From the NCBI RefSeq assembly GCF_019578655.1, contig NC_063263.1, forward strand, positions 24,985,001 through 25,049,000: a stretch of 64,000 nucleotides of DNA, written 5' to 3'. This DNA comes from Ricinus communis (lineage: Eukaryota > Streptophyta > Magnoliopsida > Malpighiales > Euphorbiaceae). How positions within the stretch are numbered: the first letter of the stretch is position 1; each line of letters opens with the position of its first letter. Shown here piece after piece: positions 22,300 to 34,088 of this stretch. A model generated the notes under the pieces. It was given only the letters and a program-made list of their open reading frames with translations. It was not told where the DNA came from and searched no databases. The translations under genes and the position numbers were made by a program.

Positions 22300-24485
22300 T
22301 GTCATGACCCACTTTGGGGGCCCGTGACCAGCACTAGGGAATGGGTAGGCTTAAGGCCACCGAAACCCGTAGTAAGCCTTACCAACCCGCAAATCCATAT
22401 ATACAATTAACCAAATATAAAGTAGTCATAATTGTCTTGCATAATAAATCACCATACTACCAACAGGAGTCAGAATAGTTATATAAATTTTAGAATTTCC
22501 AACTGCAGATACTCTAGAGTAAAAATGACAAGTATAGAAGTACAAGATAATTACAAAGTCCGAAGAAGAAGAAGTCGAATTTGTCGAATGTCTTGATGGC
22601 GAAGGTCTTTAACTATCACTGAAAAAATTACAACGGGGCATGGGTCTAGAAGTGAGTCAAAATCAAATAATCTAAGGACTATTGCAACCTTCACATGATA
22701 TATTAGTTATTCAGAACAATATACCAATTTCTGAATATAATTGCAATCATAATATATAATCATACACCATAGTAATAAAATGATAAAAGAAGAGAGTGTA
22801 AATAAATAAAGACATTTTTACTTTCACGGGACGTGTGGCTAAGTAAAACCCTAACCCCAAATTCTATGACCATTTTGGCTCTCTTAATCCAAATAAGACT
22901 GGCAGGAAGCGATGCTCGACCGAGGACCTTACCTCGGTCTGGTCACTTAAGTATCCAAATAAGAAATCTAGTAGCCATTCGGCTCTCTTAATCCAACAAG
23001 GCCCCGGCAAGGAGCAATGCTTGGCGGGGACCTTACTCGGTCACAGTCATGAAATATCCAAATAAGCTTGGGTGCCCGAGAGCGATGCTCGACCAGGGAC
23101 CTTACCTCAGGTAATTTACACAAATCAGTGAGCCATGCTCGACTAGGGCAAACCCATAAATATCTTATTACATGTCCATGATCATTACCGGTGCGCACGC
23201 GGTCTTGATGTAACCCATCAGGCGGCATGTTCTACAAGCCACATTTCCCAATTCGCAATCATCACATATAATAAATATCATTATCTGATGAACTCATCCA
23301 ACACATATCGAAATAAAGATTAAAGATTTAAGATAAAATAACGTGGAATTTGTGAGGGGAAAAATAATAACGTTTGTCTTATTATAACATACTAATAATA
23401 ATATTTATATTATTTCAAATATTAATAATCAAGTGAAATCATTTATTTTGCGATATTAATAATCATATTAAGCACAAATTCTAAATAGCATATTAAAATC
23501 GGACTAGCAATAGCGCAAAGATTAAATGACTTTAACTCCATGATTTGATGCGTTCCACGGTCAGCTCTCGCCTCGGGTGGAGGTGGCGGGAAGAACTGAA
23601 TTATCTAATAACAAAAGACATACAATTAATAGACATTCGAAAATTCTTCCTAAACTTAGACCCTAAGGTCATTTGCCTAGAATTAAATTGGACTCGAGGA
23701 TTACAGAAATTTGTGAACCTCCCTAAATTCTGGATATTTACCCTCAAGTAAAAGCGGGTCTAGGACTGCCAAAAAACATATCAAACATGTTTGGAATTTA
23801 ATAACGGGCGGGCCACAAGAGCGCATTAATATTTTCCGACTCCAAAACACCACAATCAAACAATAATTTAATTTGATTTATTTTTAAACTACCCAACACA
23901 AGCAATTAATAGCCTCAATAACATTCTAATATTATAACAAAATTTTCGGAATCTAATAAAATTATACTGACTTAAAAATTAAAATATTCATGCGTCGAGA
24001 AAATCTTGGTTAGGAGCAGTCCTATGATGTGAATTCAAATCGGGCGCCTTCTGACTCGAGTTCTTGAGGTCAGGAGTACAAAGTTTTAGTAGGAGTGGGT
24101 AGGGAGGCGGACGGATCGGGGCGGAAAGTCGCTGCTCAGCGACACTTTCCAAGGCTGCCGGCAAGGATTTTCGACGGAGGAGGGTTGCTTCCGGGGTTTT
24201 GGGGATGAAGAGTCCGATTCCGGTGTCGGTTTGCGGAAAAGGGCCGCGGCGAGGAGGCAGATCGGCGATGGACCTCTTGCGTCCTTCGTCGGTGTCGCGC
24301 GGAAAGGAAGGAGGAGGGAAGAGCTGGCGAGCAGCGGCGGCGGTAAAGCGGCGGTCGGTGGGGAGAAAGCGATCGGCGGGAGAGGAAGGGAGAAAGCGGT
24401 CGGCGTGGGGAGTGAAGGGAAGGAAGGAGGAAGGAAAGGAGGAGGGGAGGGAAAAAGGAGATTTTTTTTTATTATTATTTTTTTT

Positions 24486-24523
<38 letters not shown>

Positions 24524-24549
24524 TTATTATTACAACTAAGGGTGTTACA
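22300..24549 (-). repeat. 3' LTR of the chromovirus
   Basis: Plus strand TGTCATGACC...GGTGTTACA. It contains an (AT)n run (24489-24519) and a GC/purine-rich block (24090-24460) close to its minus-strand 5' end. Internal to it, the minus strand reads AACGGGGTAGAA (polypurine tract, 24561-24550). ORFs across the purine block (24199-24606) are compositional. Confidence 0.92.
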
Positions 24550-24599
24550 TTCTACCCCGTTAGAAAAAAAAATTCGAGCTCGAATTTTAAACCATGGCC

Positions 24600-25860
24600 C
24601 ACTTAAGATTGAAATAAATGAGGGTAGAGGCTTCTCATTTCACCTTTCGGTTTCCCAAGTACACTCTTCGGACAAATGATTCCGCCCACAAAACTTTGAC
24701 CATCGGAATAATTTTAGAGCCTTGTTGGCGAACTTGAGTATCCACGATCCTGACTGGCTGCTCCTCGTAAGTCAAATCTTCACCAACTTCCACATTTTAT
24801 GGTTGTAACACATGCGAAGGGTCTGAAATATACTTTCTTAACATCGATATGTGGAATACCGGATGCACGTGCGAGAAGTTCGGTGGTAAGTCTAGTTTGT
24901 ATGCCACATCTCCAATTCTGCCAATAATCTCAAAGGGTCCCACATAACGAGGTGCCAATTTGCCCTTCTTGCTGAACCGCAACACACCACGCATAGGAGA
25001 CACCTTCAAGAATACATATTCCCCAACACTGAATTCCACGTGCTTTCGCTTTGGATCCGCATAACTTTTCTGCCTACTAAAAGCTGTCTTCAGTCGCTCG
25101 CGAATAACCGGAATCTTTTCTAAAGTGATCTGAACCAATTCGATTACCTTACATTCACCAACTTCTTCCCAACATGCGGGGGATCTACACTTCCGACCAT
25201 ACAAGGCCCTCGAAGGTGCCATTTTGATACTTGCATGATATTTATTATCACGAGAATTCGACCAGCGGTGAATACCAATCCATTGACCACCAAAGTCTAT
25301 CACGCACATCCCAAGAGCATATCCTCTAAGGTCCGAATAGTCCTTCGATTGTCCGTCCGTCTGAGGGATGGAAGGCCGTCTTGAAGTCCAACTTTGGTAC
25401 CAAGTTCCTCTTGCAACTTTTTCCAAAACCTTGAAGTAAATTGCATTTGTGGACACTATGGAAATCGGAATGGCCGTGAAGATTGACAATCCTTTCCGGA
25501 TACACTCTTGCATACTTAGCTCATGAGTAGGTAGTCTTCTACACGGGAAGAAAATCGCTACCGACTTAGTCAATGGATCCACAATTACCCGGATGGAGTC
25601 ATAACCGTGAAAGTCTTGGGTAAACTGATACAAAATCCATAGTAATCCTTTCCCATTTCCACTCCGGGTATAGGAAGCGGTTGCGATAAACCAAAGCGGC
25701 TTCCCGATGCTCTAATTTAACTGCTGACACGTCGGACATTTGGAGACAAACTTTGCTACATCTCTCTTCATCCCGCTCACTGATAATTTCCTTTCAAATC
25801 ATGGTACATCTTTGTGGAGCCCGGATGCAGCTGTAAGTTATACGTTGAGCTTCTTCTAAA
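24600..25860 (-). pseudogene. Chromovirus integrase core, C-terminal domain and chromodomain
   Basis: Core remnant YDSIRVIVDPLTKSVAIF (25600-25530), then frame-shifted pieces of the D-D-E domain. The C-terminal part is well kept: LYGRKCRSP, RQKSYADPKRKHVEFSVGEY, GKLAPRYVGPFEIIGRIGDV and FHISMLRKYISDPSHVL. A stop (near 24797) separates this from the chromodomain start LTYEEQPVRIVDTQVR and VKVLW (about 24780-24660). The chromodomain would direct integration to heterochromatin in intact relatives. Degraded and non-functional. Confidence 0.8.
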
Positions 25861-27384
25861 ATCTCCTTCCGAGATTATCCACATCGGGAACACACGGCCT
25901 AGAGCCCATCATGAGGGTGCCATCATCATTTATAATAAAGTTATTAGCTCGACCCTGCGCACATCTTCCAAGATTTTCTACAAGCTGTGGGTCCAGATTA
26001 CGAGCCATCTGATTACATCCACAAGCCGCGGACCTAATCCGAAATGTACTAATAATGCACCCGATTCTAATATCTCCACCGTAACCCTTGATCATACAGT
26101 TCATGCAACTCTACAACCGGTCTCTTCTACCTGTGACATGAGCAAGACTACCTACCAACTTCCTACTCAAAGCATCGGCCACAACATTCGCATTACCCGG
26201 GTGGTAGAGAATATTACAATCATAGTCCTTGAAGCTCTAACCACCTTCTCCGCCTCAGGTTCAAATCCTTCCCGTTGAAAAATATACTTTAAGCTTTTAT
26301 GATCCGTATAAATCTCATACGTCTCTCCATGAGATAGTGCCTCCAAATCTTTAATGCAAAAATTCTGCGCCATCTCCAAATCGTGGGTCGGGTAATTTTG
26401 TTCATGCTTCTTCAATTGCCTAGACGCATAAGCTATTACCTTTCCATTTTGCATGAACACAACCCAGACCCACTACAGAAGCGTCATGCTTTGTGAATCC
26501 ACCGGTCCCGGAAGGTAAGGTCAACACGGGTGAAGTCAAGCAGTCCTTCAACTTTTGAAAGCTTCTCTCACGCGTCAGTCCAGAAACGACATTTTACGAG
26601 TCAACTTAGTTAAAGGCGCTGCTATCCTCGAAAAGTCTTGCACAAATCGGCGGTAGTAGCACAACCTAAAAGCTACGCGCCGGTCATTGAAGTTGGCCTC
26701 TGCCATTCGGTCCTGCCACTACTTTCTTAGGGTCCACTTGAATACCCTTTTAGACACTATGTGCCCTAGAAAGCAACGCTTTCCAACCAGAACTTCGCAC
26801 TTGGAGAACTTAGCGTACAATTGATGTTCGTCAAAGTCAAGTACTATCCTCAAGTGCCACACGTGCTCCTCTTCGCTTTTGGAATAAACCAAGATATCAT
26901 CAATGAATACGATGACAAAACGATCCGAAATTCCTTGAACACTCGATTTATCAAATCCATAAAAGCCGTAGGGGCGTGGTGAGTCAAGCGACATCACGAA
27001 ACTCATAATGCCCGCATAACGCGTCACGAACGCCGTCTTTGTACGTCTTCACCACGGATCCTCAACTGGTGATACCCCGATCATGAAATCAATCTTGGAG
27101 AAATACACGGCTCCCCGAAGTCGATCGAATAGGTCATCGATGCGAGGGAAGCGGATCTAGGTTATGAATCGCCTTATTGATTCTGCGTGTCGATGCGAGC
27201 GCGGGTACCATCCTTCTTCTTTCTGAGCGAGCAGAGCACCCCAAGGGAGACGTACTAGGTCTAATGAAACCCTTATCTAGGAGGTCTTGCAAACGCTCCT
27301 TTAGCTCTCTTAACTCGTACGGTGCCATTCGATAGGGCGGCAAAGAAATAGGTGTTGTACCCGGTATCACGTCAATACAGAATT
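25861..27384 (-). pseudogene. Chromovirus reverse transcriptase, RNase H and integrase zinc domain
   Basis: RT palm fragment FIDDILVYSKSEEEHVWHL (26910-26860) carries the DD motif. The region before it (27370-27134) holds [20 protein letters not shown]. RNase H pieces at 26460-26167 include [20 protein letters not shown] and [15 protein letters not shown]. The integrase HHCC region is only recognisable near 25830-25740. Multiple frameshifts throughout. Confidence 0.8.
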
Positions 27385-28295
27385 CTATCTCTCATTGGGG
27401 CGGCAATCCGGTAGTTCTTCTAGAAACACATCGAAACTTCGCAAACCACCGGGCGTCTTGACGCAACCTTTCCTTGCAGAGGTATCCCTAACCAAAGCCA
27501 AATATCCTTGACATCCATGGCGAAGCATCCGCCTAGCTGCAATCGTTGACACGAGGTTTGAGGGAGAAGGTATCTGCTCACCTTTAAAATAGAACTCTGA
27601 GTCTTCAGGAATTCGAAAAGTCACTTGTTTCTCCCTGCAGTCCAACATGGCGAAATGCATAGCTAACCAATCCATTCCCAATATCACATCAAAATCTATT
27701 ACATCTAAAAGAATGGGTGACAACCGTCTAGTCCCTCAGCGGACAGGACCACGCGGATACGACGCCAGTCTAGGCCTGCCTTAGCGTAGTGGCCGGCATC
27801 CGAATTCAAGCCTAGCAGGTGGACATCCAATCTTAAGGCAAAACTAGGTGATACGAAAGAATGGGTAGCCCCAGGGTCTAACAAAACTCTAGCCTCAGAA
27901 TGAAAAACAAGAATAGTACTTGACACCAAAGCATTTGAGGCTCGCGCATCTTGAGGAGTAAGGGTAAACACTCTAGCTTGCCCCCCGGCACATTGTTGAG
28001 ACCACAGGCTCGACCTTGAACCCCGCCCCGGACCGGCCTCCGAAGATCTACCTCCAAAACTACGGCCTGCTGTCAACAAACTGAGATCCATCTTGAAAAT
28101 GTCCGGGGTTGCGGGAAAAGGCCGGTCGGGTCGCACTAGCGGACGAGCCTTGTGGAAAAGTCGGTCGGTGAAATAGCGAGGACACTCTCGAGCCATATGT
28201 CCCATCTCACCACACCTAAAACAGGCTCCATTGGATGTTAGGCACGGTCCCCGATGTGACTGCCACACATATGACAAGTCTTTGGCCCAGGCCAT
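27385..28295 (-). pseudogene. Chromovirus Gag zinc knuckle and aspartic protease
   Basis: The ORF at 28295-27705 carries CFRCGEMGHMAREC (C-x2-C-x4-H-x4-C, residues 25-38), a basic linker, and the protease site LLDPGATHSF (residues 138-147, catalytic D). After a frameshift near 27715, DFDVILGMDWL and further protease/RT linker sequence follow to 27385. Confidence 0.85.
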
Positions 28296-29304
28296 TGCAT
28301 GCTTTGAACTCGCCCACTACCACTGAAGCCACGGCCGGTGCAGATCCTCGACTACTCCTCCGATTATGCTTACCGCTACGTGGATGCGGTGACTTCTGCG
28401 GCTTTGGTCGGTACCTCGAGTAACTTCCACTACCATAATGCGGCCGGCGAGGTGCCTTGGGTGACCCTCAACCTGGTTTTCTTCTTCCTACAATCGTCGG
28501 TCCCTTGACTAAACCCTCGTAGCGTCATCTCCATCGCCTCGCCATGTCGGTAACTTCTAGGGCTGCTCCTCCTAGATTGAACCAAGAAACAAACTCTAGG
28601 CGAGCCACGAAATGTATTTCTTTGTTGTTACGCTCCTCGGTCCCAGCGACAAGGTGCATACCTACTCGGTGAACAAATTGCACGGTGTATTCGGCCACGG
28701 ATGATTCTCCCTTAACTAACCTTTCAAACCTCTCCCTGTACTCCTGCCTTACACCTTTGAAAGGGATGAAGTACTCTTGAATCTGTCTGAATTGTCTCCA
28801 CGACAACCCATCCGGAAAGGGGGCGGATATAATCTCTAAACCAACGGGATGCTATTCCCTTCAAGGAAAACCCGGCCATCTCGATGGTCCTCCTGCCTAG
28901 CGAGTGCAAATCGGGCGCCTCTTTTACGACCTCGTCAAAAAGTCCGGAGGGTCTCCGGCTGTCCCATCAAACTCCTGAGGTCTTAACTTGGTATACTCGG
29001 ACATAGGGACATCATCCGGATTCTTGATACGGACCCATACGACCACGCACTGGCGGTAACCTTTCTTTGGAGACTAACCGCTGCTCTAGACCCTCGCATC
29101 CAGGTCATCTTGGACACAAAGCCTCACTTTGGAACTTCACGGCACCATGTACCTCCGAGCCTCGCCACTGATCCGGTTGGGCGGTTGCTCGAGGCCTACC
29201 CTCATATACGGTACCATGGGCTGGGTCAGGAGCGTCACGGTAGAAAACTCATCTTCGCCTTCCGGGCCGATCTTTGGAGCTGCAGTCGCTCGGGTTCTCG
29301 GCAT
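28296..29304 (-). pseudogene. Chromovirus Gag, N-terminal part
   Basis: The start ATG at 29304-29302 begins MPRTRATAAPKIGPEGEDE. The retrotransposon Gag domain is seen in pieces: WFRDYIRPLSGW, LSWRQFRQIQEYFIPF, YRERFERLVKGESSVAEYTV and FVHRVGMHLVAG (28860-28640). Several frameshifts. Confidence 0.75.
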
Positions 29305-29469
29305 TGGCAAGAGCTAAAAATGAACAACAAGTTATTAACCCAACGGACTCTCTAGCGATATGGCAGGATACTAGAATCAACGAAACATGCAAGGGCCGGA
29401 CTCAATTTTTCCTAGTTCTATGGGTAGTTTAGAAAGCTAACCTAGGTCGGAAGGAAAAACTAAACCTAA

Positions 29470-29481
29470 GCTCTGATACCA
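29470..29481 (-). other. Primer binding site (tRNA-iMet) of the chromovirus
   Basis: Minus strand TGGTATCAGAGC, complementary to the initiator tRNA-Met 3' end, four bases from the 5' LTR. Confidence 0.92.
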
Positions 29482-29485
29482 ACTT

Positions 29486-31527
29486 TGTCACGACCCACTT
29501 TGGGGGCCCGTAGTAAACCTTCTAGGGAATGGGTAGGCTTAAGGCCACCAAGAGCCCGTAGTAAGCCTTACCAACCCATGAAATCCATATATACAATTAA
29601 CCAAATATAAAGTAGTCATAATTGTCTTGCATAATAAATCACCATACTACCAGCGGGAGTCGGAATAGTTATATAAATTTTAGAATTTCCCTCTGCGGAT
29701 ACTCCCAGAGTAAAAATGACAAGTATAGAAGTACAAGATAATTACAAAGGTCAGAAGAAGAAGAAATCGAGTTTGTCGAATGTCTTGATGTGAAGGTCTT
29801 TAACTATCACCTGAAAAAATTACAAGCGGGCACATCGGTCAGAGTGAGTCAAAATCAAATAATCTAAGGACTATTGCAACCTTTACATGATATATTAGTT
29901 ATTCGAACAATATACCAATTTCCGAATATAATTGCAATCATAATATATAATCATACACCGTAGTAATAAAATGATAAAAGAAGAGAGTGTAAATAAATAA
30001 AGACATTTTTACTTTCACGGGACGTGTGGCTAAGTAGAACCCTAACCCCAAATTCTAACGAGATATTTTGGCTCTCTTAATCCAAATAATTTGGCAAGAG
30101 CGATGCTCGACCGGGGACCTTACCTCCGATCTGGTCACTTAAGTATCCAAATAAGAAATCTAGTAGCCATTCGGCTCTCTTAATCCAATAAGGTAATAGC
30201 CCAGGAAGGCAATGCTCGACCAGGGATCTTACCTCGGCAATTTACACCAAATCAGCTCGAGAGATGCTCGAAACCATATCTTATTACATGCTGGCGGTCT
30301 GATGTAACCCATCAGTGGCATGTTCTACAAGCCACATTTCCCAATTCGCAATCATCACATATAATAAATACCATTATCCGATGAACTCATCCAACACATA
30401 TCGGAAATAAAGATTAAAGATTTAAGATAAAACAACGTGCAATTTGTGAGGGAAAAATAATAACGTTTGTCTTATTATAACATACTAATAATAATATTTA
30501 TATTATTTCAAATATTAATAATCAAGTGAAATCATTTATTTTGCGATACTAATAATCATATTAAGCACAAATTCTAAATAGCATATTAAAATCGGACTAG
30601 CAATAGCGAAAGATTAAATGACTTTAACTCACAGTTTGATGCGTTCCACGGTCACTCCTATGCCTCGGGTGGAGTTGGCGGGAAGGCTGAATTATCTAAT
30701 AACAAAAGACATACAATTAATAGACATTCGAAAATTCTTCCTAAACTTAGACCCCAAGATACTAGAATTAAATTGGACTCGAGGATTACGAAATTTGTGA
30801 ACCTCCCTAAATTCTGGATATTTACCCCCCGTAAAAGCGGGTCCAGGACCTGCCAAAAACATATCAAACATGCTTTGGAATTTAATACTTGAGGTAGGGC
30901 CGGAAGAACTGCATTAATATTTTCCGACTCCAAAACACCACAATCCAAACAATTTAATTTGATTTATTTTTAAACTACCCAACACAAGCAATTAATAGCC
31001 TCAATAACATTCTAATATTATAACAAAATTTTCGAGTCTAATAAAATTATACGAGGTTAAAAATTAAAATATTCGGCGTCCGGAAAACGGGATTAGGGCG
31101 GTCCACGCGATGTCGAATTCAAATCCGGGCGCTCGCGAAGCTCAAGTTCGCGGGGAGTCAGGAGTACAAGAGTTTTGGTAGGAAAGTGGCCGGGAAGCGG
31201 CGGATCGGGGCCGAAAAGTCGCTGCTCATGACCTTCCAAGTGCAAGGATTTTCCAACGGAGGAGGGTTGCTTCCGGGGTTTTTGGGGATGGGGAGTCCAA
31301 TTCCGGCGTCGGTTTGCGGAAAGGGCCTCTTCGTCCTTCGTCGGTGTCGCGCGGAAAGGAAGGAGGAGGAAGGCTGTTGAGCAGTGGGAGGCGGTCTGGG
31401 GGAAAAGCGGTCGGCGGGAGAGGAGAAGGGAAAGCGATCGGCGTAGGGAGTGAAGGGAAGGAAGGAGGAAGGAAAGGAGGAGGGAGGGAAAAGGAGAGAT
31501 TTTTATTTATTTATTTATTTTTTTTAA

Positions 31528-31558
<31 letters not shown>

Positions 31559-31584
31559 TTATTATTACAACTAAGGGTGTTACA
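29486..31584 (-). repeat. 5' LTR of the chromovirus
   Basis: 2099 bp, colinear with 22300-24549 but with internal losses (for example around 30240-30300) and many small indels. (TA)n run at 31528-31554. Confidence 0.92.
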
Positions 31585-31589
31585 TCTTC

Positions 31590-31776
31590 CATCATCGAAG
31601 GGACTTGTGGAAAATCCACTAAAAATTCGTGTAACTGTAACTCAGCATTATCGACTATACGTTCTTGTTGGTAGTCTTTCAGATGGATCATGTTTGCCTC
31701 TTCCTTTTCTGGTTCTATCTCCATGTTCAAAGAGTCGTCTTGCACATAAGCATCACCGTCAAACATAGTAGATAAC
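31590..31776 (-). pseudogene. mA-3 fusion ORF, middle segment
   Basis: Encodes (minus strand) LSTMFDGDAYVQDDSLNMEI, then EKEEANMIHLKDYQQE and FLVDFPQVPSMMED. It lies between the chromovirus (left) and the LTR at 31777 (right). Confidence 0.8.
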
Positions 31777-33285
31777 TGATGAGCATAGTTTTACACATAT
31801 TTACTTGCATATTATTGCATATGTTCTTAGCAATTATTGTGCTTTTATTCCTAAATCACCCGTGTTTTATGTTCTTTTGCATTTCAGGAACATTTATAGG
31901 ACCATCATCGGTGTTTAAGCAATTATAGATCAATACGTGCAGAAACGAACGAGAATTCATCAAGATCGGACAAGAGCCCGCGTTGCACACATTGAGCACG
32001 GCTGAGTCAAGGCGTCGCGACCATCACGGCACGGACTGCGGCCGTGACCAATGATCAAAACTTGGTCTTTAAAACAATAGTTTGGGCACGGTTTACGTAG
32101 CCACCACGGCCTCCGGCCACGGCCGTCTTTAGCCAACACGAGGAGCAACACGGTCATGGTGAAACCCTAGTTGGTGAGATCCACAGTTCGGCCGGCATGG
32201 ACTCGGCGTCTTTGACCAACACTGACCTTGACCACGGCCGTCTTTGAGTTAAATATATAAGAAAAATGAATTTTCCGAGAGGAAGCGAAGAGGGGAAAAG
32301 AGTGACATTGAGCCCTAGTGGTCGGTTCGGTTTACGCACAATCTTGAGTGCGAGAGAGTTGCGGTGAGTAAGAATCCGAATCGTAAGATTCCGAGTGCAA
32401 AAAAGTAGTGGAGCAATTCAAGAGGCAGTTTGGGAGATTAATCAAAGTGTAGATCCAGTTTGGGTACATTCATCCAATTCGAGAGAAAAGGGTGTACATG
32501 TTTTATTTTCATTATTCTTTCATTGTAATTGATTTCCTAGATTGTTTTAAATATGAACATGTTTAGCTAGACTGATTTAATCCATTGGGATTTCTTTACT
32601 ATGTTGGCTTGATATTATATTGTTGGATTGTTTGAGTTGGTTTTGTATTCTTCTTGTTTTCAGTATTAATAAGATTATGCATTATTCATGAGACGTTGTG
32701 AATTGTGATGTTTAGATTGCTTTATGAGATTGAGAAATCCGTTTGGCAATTGGAATTTTGAATAACAAGAACTGGTTAATAATCGCTTAGAGATAAGGAT
32801 AATTAACTAGCCGGATTAAGAATTAACAAAGCTTAATAGAGGCGGATTAAAGCTTAATGCTAATTTAAGAATCAATCGTTAGGAAGAGATTCCAACTTTA
32901 GGTTATTAGGTTTAGGAATTCGGTTATCTCGAGAGAGAAACCGAATTCGATTAAGAATTCATCCACGGGTAGCATAATTAGACTCACCGATCCTTTATCT
33001 TTTGTTTGATTGCCAACTAGTTTAGATTCTCTTTGGGTTTATCTTCTTGTCTTGATTATTTCACTTATTAATTACTCCTGCATCTCCCTCGGAACTTAGC
33101 TCGTAGTTAATAGTTAGTTTAGAATTTATTCATCATCCATTTTAGGTTAATATAACAAAGAACAAAGGAGTAATTCTGGGCTTTCGCTTTCCCGAGGAAT
33201 ACGACCTTGATACTCGCCATTAGTGCTAGACTGCATCGATAGGTACACTGCCTTAGATTGTAGCTAACACGAGTAGCACCCATCA
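31777..33285 (+). repeat. Isolated LTR (LTR-2 family) inside the mA-3 ORF
   Basis: 1509 bp, TGATGAGCATAG to GCACCCATCA, opposite in strand to mA-3. Its motif cluster (31995-32245) is followed directly by TATA box AAATATATAAG (32251-32261). Left flank GATAAC, right flank AGTTTTTTAACC. The first seven bases on the right equal the LTR-to-PBS spacer, so this may be a 5' LTR whose internal region was deleted rather than a classical solo LTR. Confidence 0.85.
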
Positions 33286-33924
33286 AGTTTTTTAACCTAG
33301 AAAAGTTCTCACCTGAACGCAAAGTGACGGCGCTCAAGTGTTCCTCGGATTCAGTAGCGTTTGATAAAGTTCCTAATTGCTCTTCAGCTAGTAACTTGAA
33401 GATTAAGCCTACTTGATGCTCTATGTTCTTAATCGAGGCTTGTTGATCTTCAAGTATCCTCTCTGTTTGTGGGAATCTATCCTCAAGACTTGTAATAAAC
33501 CCCATCATCAGCTCCTCTGACACTAACTTTTCACCTTGAGTTGATTGTGCAAGATTAGGCTACTGAAATTCTGATGGTTCTTGGCCATCTAAGCTCCATC
33601 CAAAGGGTGAATGAATGTTCAACTCTTGATTGTAGGTGCTTCCATACGAGTCGTTTAGCCAACTTCCCGTATAATTCACCTGTTCATAGTTATAAGAACA
33701 ATGAGCAACATCACTATATAATAGACAATCATTACTCAAATGTAAACCACAACAAAATTCATAAAAAACTTGAGATGAAAGGATAGGAGTAGCGAGTTTA
33801 TCGATAGCCCTGCAAAATGATTCCACTTGAGCTTCTAAAGATGCATGGGTATCCAATTTTTAGCACTCTCTTGGTTCCTGATTCCATTTTCCAACGTGTC
33901 ATACAAAGAGTTTGAATTTAGCAT
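33286..33924 (-). pseudogene. mA-3 fusion ORF, N-terminal segment
   Basis: Start ATG at 33924-33922. The frame shifts near 33858. It then reads THASLEAQVESFCRAID and a damaged zinc knuckle (FYEFCCGLHLSNDC, first cysteine to tyrosine). A stop follows at 33560, then EELMMGFITSLEDRFPQTER and AVTLRSGENF up to the inserted LTR. Confidence 0.8.
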
Positions 33925-34064
33925 TGAACCTCCTTATCATCCACTATCTTAATCATAAACTTAATTAAATAAATATGTACAAACAAAACAGAAATAAATA
34001 TAAATAAAAATAAAAAAAAAGGCTAAAATAACAAATAGCAAATTTCACTCTAGTTTTCAAACAT

Positions 34065-34082
34065 TCCCCGGCAACGACACCA
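34065..34082 (-). other. Primer binding site (tRNA-Asp type) of mA-3
   Basis: Minus strand TGGTGTCGTTGCCGGGGA: two transitions from the tRNA-Asp complement, both at CpG-derived sites. Six bases from the LTR. Confidence 0.85.
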
Positions 34083-34088
34083 AAAACT

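Larger units (their letters stand above)
22300..31584 (-). mobile_element. Ty3/gypsy chromovirus (Tekay/Del-like), complete but decayed
   Basis: 9285 bp between LTRs of 2250 and 2099 bp, flanked by the 5-bp target duplication TCTTC (22295-22299 and 31585-31589). On the minus strand the LTR reads TGTAACACCC...TGACA. A tRNA-iMet primer site follows the 5' LTR. Gene order is gag (CCHC), protease, RT, RNase H, integrase with a C-terminal chromodomain, which defines a chromovirus; the Tekay assignment is inference. It is inserted in the ORF of mA-3 and all ORFs are broken. Confidence 0.93.

Noticed and set aside
24199..24606. Arginine/glycine-rich ORFs of 102-135 codons, also at 31314-31574
   Set aside because: They lie in the purine- and GC-rich block of the chromovirus LTR and end in its (AT)n run; no protein-like features.
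25814..26278. 154-codon plus-strand ORF
   Set aside because: Antisense shadow of the chromovirus RNase H and integrase region.
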